In this document: in pieces, positions 34,940-38,803 of the stretch
How the letters are laid out: each line of letters begins with the position of its first letter
How positions within the stretch are numbered: position 1 is the stretch's first letter
Assembly (NCBI RefSeq): GCF_001641695.1
Contig: NZ_LSEF01000059.1
Location: forward strand, 1-38,803
DNA: 38,803 nt
Direction of reading: 5' to 3'
Source: Bradyrhizobium neotropicale
Lineage (GTDB): Bacteria > Pseudomonadota > Alphaproteobacteria > Rhizobiales > Xanthobacteraceae
Made by a program: the position numbers and the translations under genes
Notes under the pieces: model-generated
What the model saw: the letters and a program-made list of their open reading frames with translations, nothing else
What the model was told of the DNA's origin: nothing
Databases searched by the model: none

Positions 34940-35158
34940 CTATTTGCTCATGCTGCCGCCTTGGTTCGTTCCGGGGCCGGCATTGCCTTGGCTCGATGGG
35001 TTTGCGGGTCCGCTGGATTTCGTGTTGGCTCCCGTCGTCTGCGATGACGTCGTCGATGATTGATGTTTCGCTTTGTGCGATTTGGCCTGCGCGGCGAAGG
35101 GCGCGGCGGCGACGCCGATTGCCAACATCATGGCGAGAGCGAGCTTGGTCGTCTTCAT
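34940..35158 (-). CDS. small exported protein, Ser/Thr/Gly-rich
   Basis: 72 residues with a strong signal peptide (MKTTKLALAMMLAIGVAAAP, cleavage after AAQA). The mature part of about 45 residues is low-complexity (SSTTSSQTTGANTKSSGPAN) with no cysteines. GGGAG lies about 9 bases before the ATG at 35158. An EcfG-like promoter lies 39 bp upstream, suggesting stress induction. Function unknown. Confidence 0.72.
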   Translation of the reverse strand: MKTTKLALAMMLAIGVAAAPFAAQAKSHKAKHQSSTTSSQTTGANTKSSGPANPSSQGNAGPGTNQGGSMSK

Positions 35159-35196
35159 GTGCGGGAACTCCCTGAGTTAGATTGACGCAGGCAGCC

Positions 35197-35221
35197 AACC
35201 GCGTCTCCCGGCAGGAGTTCC
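35197..35221 (-). promoter_or_regulatory. EcfG-like promoter for the exported protein
   Basis: Minus strand: GGAAC (35221-35217), 16 bases, GGTT (35200-35197). Same spacing and same one-base deviation as the site at 33799-33823. Confidence 0.5.
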
Positions 35222-35253
35222 GAACAAAGCGCGTTGCGGACCTCGCACGCGCT

Positions 35254-35514
35254 TCAAAATTCCTTGTCCTCGGCGAGGATGAACACGGCACCCGTCAAAG
35301 CGGCGCCGATCGCAAATGTCGTCACCAGCGTGACCACGAAGACGAAGATCGCCGGACTTCCGCCGTTATTGAGCAGGGTGGCGACTGCCGGGTTCACCAA
35401 CGTGAGGATCAGGCCGAAGAGCAGTCCCAGCGCAGCGCCCATCATCGCATGCGTCATCACCTTGATGATACCGGTGCGGGAGATCAGGCCGGACGGCTTT
35501 TTCTGTGTACGCAT
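35254..35514 (-). CDS. small two-span membrane protein
   Basis: 86 residues with two membrane helices (AMMGAALGLLFGLILTLV and AIFVFVVTLVTTFAIGAALT) and short cytoplasmic ends. It has the size and layout of small stress-related membrane proteins but no named family. The ATG at 35514 is preceded at 35540-35565 by a perfect EcfG consensus promoter. Confidence 0.72.
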   Translation of the reverse strand: MRTQKKPSGLISRTGIIKVMTHAMMGAALGLLFGLILTLVNPAVATLLNNGGSPAIFVFVVTLVTTFAIGAALTGAVFILAEDKEF

Positions 35515-35539
35515 GGAACCGACCCATGAACAGCATGGA

Positions 35540-35565
35540 AACGCGGTTGATGACCTTCGGGTTCC
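35540..35565 (-). promoter_or_regulatory. EcfG-type general stress promoter
   Basis: Minus strand: GGAAC (35565-35561), 17 bases, CGTT (35543-35540): a perfect match to the EcfG consensus, 26 bases before the ATG of the membrane protein. Confidence 0.7.
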
Positions 35566-35657
35566 CCGCGCATGAACGAATTGTCACGCCGGGCTTCATC
35601 CGACGTTCATGCCGGGCTTGCGAGGATGCCGCGGAGAAGGAAAAGGGACGTGTGATC

Positions 35658-35879
35658 ATGGGAAAGGTCGTCTTTCTTTATCGCTCGCTGGCCTATCGCA
35701 ACGCGGCGGCTGAAATGCTGCGCAAGGCACGCAAGCTGCCGCGTGGCGCGGAGCGGCGCGCGGCCAGGCGTTATGCAAAGGCGTTGCGCGATCTCGCTCA
35801 AACTGAAGCATGGCTGGAGGGACGGGTCGCCGACGAACCGCGTCCGGTGCAGCAAATGAGGACGGCGGCTTCGCGCTAA
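35658..35879 (+). CDS. small basic protein of unknown function
   Basis: 73 residues from the ATG at 35658 (AAGGGA upstream). Strongly basic and helical (AAAEMLRKARKLPRGAERRA and RYAKALRDLAQTEAWLEG). No family recognised. It ends tail-to-tail with the kinase gene on the other strand; the two stop codons overlap. Confidence 0.6.
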   Translation: MGKVVFLYRSLAYRNAAAEMLRKARKLPRGAERRAARRYAKALRDLAQTEAWLEGRVADEPRPVQQMRTAASR

Positions 35880-37366
35880 CCCGACGCGCGCTGAAGCTCG
35901 CCGGAGGAGGCCGCCTCGAATTTGGCGGGTGAGGTCGACGTCGTGGCCTTGCGCGTCAGCGGCACTTCCAATCGACACAGCAGGCCTTCGGCACGCCAAT
36001 CGAACTGCGCCTGCCCGCCGAGCTGGGATTCGACGCTGGCGAGCAGGCTCCTCGTGCCGAAGCCGCGAGATTTCGGCGTTCTGACTAGCGGGCCGCCGGA
36101 TTCCTCCCAGCTCAAGGAGAGGACGTCGTTTTCGGTCTGCCAGCCGATCGTGAGCCGTCCTGCACGCGTCGAGAGCGCGCCATATTTCGCCGAATTGGTG
36201 AAGAGCTCGTGCAGCGCCAGCGCAAGCGTCTGAGCCGTCGCCGGCGCAAGCTGAACCTCGGGACCGGCGAGCCTGATCTGACCGCCGAGCGAATAGGGCG
36301 CGAGCTCCTCCTCGATCAGCTTGGAGAGCTCGGCGCCCTGCCAGCTCGACAGCGACAGAATGGTGTGGACGCGCGCCAGCGCGTTGATGCGCCCCTCGAC
36401 CGCGTTGACGTAGGTCTTGACGCTGTCGGCGCGGGTGAGGCGGACGATCGATTGCGCCAGCGCCAGCGCATTCTTGGCGCGATGATCGACCTCCCGCGCC
36501 AGCAGATTCTGCCGTTCCTCTGCGCGCTTGCGTTCGGTGATGTCGACGGTGACGCCACTCACCCGAACCACGCGGCCGCTTGGGTCCACCGTCGCGGCCG
36601 CGGTGCCGACGCACCAACGCACTTCGCCGTCGGGCCGGCTGATGCGGAACTCACCCTCATAGGCCCGCGCGCCGGTATTGAATGCTGCGATCGCCGCTCG
36701 GAACTGGTCGACGTCGTCAGGGTGCAGCAAGGCCTGGATGTTCGCCGAGCTGACGCTGAACGTTTCTGGCGTCACGCCGAAGATGCGATACTGGCCTTCA
36801 TCCCACATCCAGTCGCCGTTGATCCAGTCCCAGTCCCAGGATCCCATCTTGCCGGCGGCGATCGCCATGCTGCGCCGCTCCTCGCTCTCGCGCAGCTTTG
36901 CCGTGGAATTCTCCAGCTCGGCCGTGCGGGCGCGAACCCGGTCCTCGAGTTCCTGGTTCAACCGTTCGAGCTCGCGCGTCTTGCGGTAAAGCTCGGCAAA
37001 CACCTTGATCTTCGCGCGCAGCACCTCCGGCACGACCGGCACCGGCACGTAGTCGACCGCGCCCATCTCATAGCCGCGCAACCGGTCGATGTCGGAGACC
37101 TGGATCGCCGAGATGAAGATCATCGCGGTCTTCTGGAAGCGCGGATGTTCCCGGATCATGGCGGCAAGCTCGAAACCGTCGAGCTCGGGCATGCAAACGT
37201 CGACCAGGATCACCGCGATCTCGGTCTTCAGCAGGACCTCCAGCGCATCGCGCCCCGACGAGGCGATCACCAGGTTCTCACCGAGATCCTTCAGGATCAC
37301 CTCATAGGCAAGCAGCTTGGCCGGCTGGTCGTCGACAAGGAGGATATTGACCTTTTCGTGGTCCAT
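35876..37366 (-). CDS. response-regulator/PAS/HWE histidine kinase
   Basis: 496 residues from the ATG at 37366. Order: receiver domain (about 5-120, phosphoacceptor Asp56 in LVDVCMPELDG), coiled coil (about 125-165), PAS domain (about 165-282), then an HWE-type kinase with His295 in REVDHRAKNALALAQS, N-box ALHELFTNSAKYG and the W-E motif in SLSWEESGG. The receiver's conserved lysine is replaced by valine (DYVPVPV), so its signalling may be altered. HWE kinases in this group often read light or stress cues and pass phosphate to other regulators. It starts 13 bp after the upstream hybrid kinase, so the two are likely one operon and one pathway. Confidence 0.9.
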   Translation of the reverse strand: MDHEKVNILLVDDQPAKLLAYEVILKDLGENLVIASSGRDALEVLLKTEIAVILVDVCMPELDGFELAAMIREHPRFQKTAMIFISAIQVSDIDRLRGYEMGAVDYVPVPVVPEVLRAKIKVFAELYRKTRELERLNQELEDRVRARTAELENSTAKLRESEERRSMAIAAGKMGSWDWDWINGDWMWDEGQYRIFGVTPETFSVSSANIQALLHPDDVDQFRAAIAAFNTGARAYEGEFRISRPDGEVRWCVGTAAATVDPSGRVVRVSGVTVDITERKRAEERQNLLAREVDHRAKNALALAQSIVRLTRADSVKTYVNAVEGRINALARVHTILSLSSWQGAELSKLIEEELAPYSLGGQIRLAGPEVQLAPATAQTLALALHELFTNSAKYGALSTRAGRLTIGWQTENDVLSLSWEESGGPLVRTPKSRGFGTRSLLASVESQLGGQAQFDWRAEGLLCRLEVPLTRKATTSTSPAKFEAASSGELQRASG

Positions 37367-37379
37367 TCGCGGATCCCAC

Positions 37380-38803
37380 TCAGCGATGCAGCCACATGCG
37401 GATCGCAAGCAGCAACTGATCGGTGTTGACGGGTTTGGCGAGATAGTCGGACGCGCCCGCTTCCAGACATTTCTCCCGGTCGCCCTTCATCGCCTTCGCA
37501 GTGAGTGCGATGATCGGCAGGCGCGCAAAGGCCGGGTTCTCCCGGATCACGCCGATGGTCTGATACCCATCCATCTGCGGCATCATGATGTCCATCAGCA
37601 CGATCGCGATCTCCGGATTGGACTCGACCAGCGCCACCGCCTCACGGCCGGTGGTTGCGGTCAGCACCTTCATGCCGCGCCGTTCCAGCACGCTCGACAG
37701 CGCGAAGATGTTGCGTGCATCGTCGTCGACGAGCAGCGCGGTCTTGCCGATCAGATCCTCGTCGGAACTGTTCAGCTTCTCGAGCATCCGCTGTTTCTCG
37801 GTCGGAAGTTCCGTGATCACGCGATGCAGGAACAGCGCGGTCTCGTCGAGCAGGCGTTCCGGCGACTCCACGCCCTTGACCACGATGCTGCGCGCCATGG
37901 TGTGAAGCTCGGCATCCTCCTCGGCCGAGAGCTCGCGGCCGGTGAACACCACCACGGGGATGTTCGACAGCATCTCGTCGTTGCGGATCTGGTCCAGCAC
38001 CTCGAAGCCGCTCATGTCGGGCAGGCGCAGGTCCAGCACCACGCAATCGCAGGGCTGCTGGCGCAGAGTCGAGAGTGCGCCGGCGCCGGTGTCGGTCGCG
38101 ACGATCTCGATGTCGTCGTGATGCAGGAGCTCCCGGATCGAGAGCTGTTCGGCCTCGTTGTCCTCGACGATCAGGAGCCGCTTGCGCCGCGGCCTTGCAT
38201 ATTCCTTGATCTGCGTCAGCGCGGCGGAGACGCCCTCGGTCGTCGTCGGCTTGTTGACGAAGGAGAAGGCGCCGCGGGCGAGCGCATGCTGGCGGTCTTC
38301 GTCGAGCGTGATGATCTGCACGGGAATGTGGCGCGTCAGCGGATTGTGCTTGAGCTGGCTCAGTACCGTCCAGCCGAGCATGTCGGGCAGGAACACGTCG
38401 AGCGAGACGGCCGTCGGCTGATACTGCTTTGCGAGCTCGAGCGCTTCGGCGCCGCGGGCGGCGACCAGCACCTTGAAGCCCTTGTCGCGGGCGAGGTCGA
38501 CCAGCACCCGCGCATAATGCGGATCGTCCTCGACGATCAGGAGAATAGTATCGCCGGGCTCGAGGTTGAGCCGGTCGTCGGGCAACTGCTCGATGACGCG
38601 CTGCTGCTCGGGCGCGGCCGGCTGCAATGCCGGCGGCTGGCTGTATTGCTGCGGCGCGGGCGCGGCGCGCGGCGCGAGCGTCGGGCCGGAATATTTCAGG
38701 GGCAGATAGAGCGTGAAGGTCGAGCCCTTGCCGGGCGCGCTGCGCAGGTGGATCTCGCCGCCGAGCAGGCTGGCAAGCTCGCGGCTGATCGCAAGGCCGA
38801 GAC
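37380..38803 (-). CDS. hybrid histidine kinase, C-terminal part (runs off the window)
   Basis: 474 codons visible; the N-terminus is beyond 38803. The visible start reads LGLAISRELASLLGGEI, the G2 end of a histidine-kinase ATPase domain, then LRSAPGKGSTFTLYLPL and a proline-rich linker. Three receiver domains follow, each with the acidic pocket, phosphoacceptor Asp (in VSLDVFLPD, VVLDLRLPD and VLMDIMMPQ) and the conserved Lys. The frame opens upstream of the ATG at 38627, which is therefore not the start. It probably forms a phosphorelay with the kinase at 35876. Confidence 0.9.
   Translation of the reverse strand, partial: LGLAISRELASLLGGEIHLRSAPGKGSTFTLYLPLKYSGPTLAPRAAPAPQQYSQPPALQPAAPEQQRVIEQLPDDRLNLEPGDTILLIVEDDPHYARVLVDLARDKGFKVLVAARGAEALELAKQYQPTAVSLDVFLPDMLGWTVLSQLKHNPLTRHIPVQIITLDEDRQHALARGAFSFVNKPTTTEGVSAALTQIKEYARPRRKRLLIVEDNEAEQLSIRELLHHDDIEIVATDTGAGALSTLRQQPCDCVVLDLRLPDMSGFEVLDQIRNDEMLSNIPVVVFTGRELSAEEDAELHTMARSIVVKGVESPERLLDETALFLHRVITELPTEKQRMLEKLNSSDEDLIGKTALLVDDDARNIFALSSVLERRGMKVLTATTGREAVALVESNPEIAIVLMDIMMPQMDGYQTIGVIRENPAFARLPIIALTAKAMKGDREKCLEAGASDYLAKPVNTDQLLLAIRMWLHR

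Overview
The window looks like chromosome of a Bradyrhizobium or a close relative (Nitrobacteraceae, Alphaproteobacteria). The reasons are high GC, a red-type (form IC) Calvin-cycle operon in the order cbbR / cbbF-P-T-G-A-L-S-X-E, HWE-type histidine kinases, EcfG-type stress promoters, and palindromic intergenic repeats of a kind common in that genus. Apart from one IS30 element at the left edge, there are no phage, plasmid or CRISPR signs.

Layout. 1-1423: a complete IS30-family insertion sequence with perfect 30-bp inverted ends. 1.6-4.4 kb: a rhodanese-type sulfurtransferase, then an ECF sigma factor followed by a DUF4142 protein and a small cupredoxin; two near-identical promoters precede the sigma gene and its neighbour. 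4.4-7.3 kb: small housekeeping genes (TIGR02301-like, NUDIX, SRAP). 7.3-8.5 kb: a tautomerase-like gene and a divergent TetR regulator sharing three operator boxes. 8.5-10.7 kb: a class III CoA-transferase and a GrdB-like CxxC protein. 11.0-14.6 kb: an FAD-oxidase / GNAT / NudK operon and a Sua5/TsaC-type enzyme next to tRNA-Pro(CGG). 15.0-19.6 kb: small membrane and helical proteins, two of them missed by ordinary ORF length cut-offs, and a TetR/MFS efflux pair with matching operators.

19.6-30.5 kb is the metabolic core. CbbR is divergent from nine tightly packed genes that encode FBPase, phosphoribulokinase, transketolase, GAPDH, aldolase, both RuBisCO subunits, the activase CbbX and the epimerase. 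Together these cover most of the Calvin-Benson-Bassham cycle. A strong hairpin sits between cbbS and cbbX.

30.5-38.8 kb holds an EAL-domain remnant, a second copy of a small protein family also seen at 19.2 kb, a DegP-type protease, a cluster of very small genes, several with EcfG-like promoters, and two adjacent signalling genes: a response-regulator/HWE kinase and the C-terminal half of a hybrid kinase that runs off the right edge.

The most interesting non-coding signals are the duplicated ECF promoter (2528-2557 and 3308-3337), four EcfG-like promoters in front of uncharacterised small genes, two operator sets for TetR regulators, possible leaderless starts, and the cbbS-cbbX hairpin.
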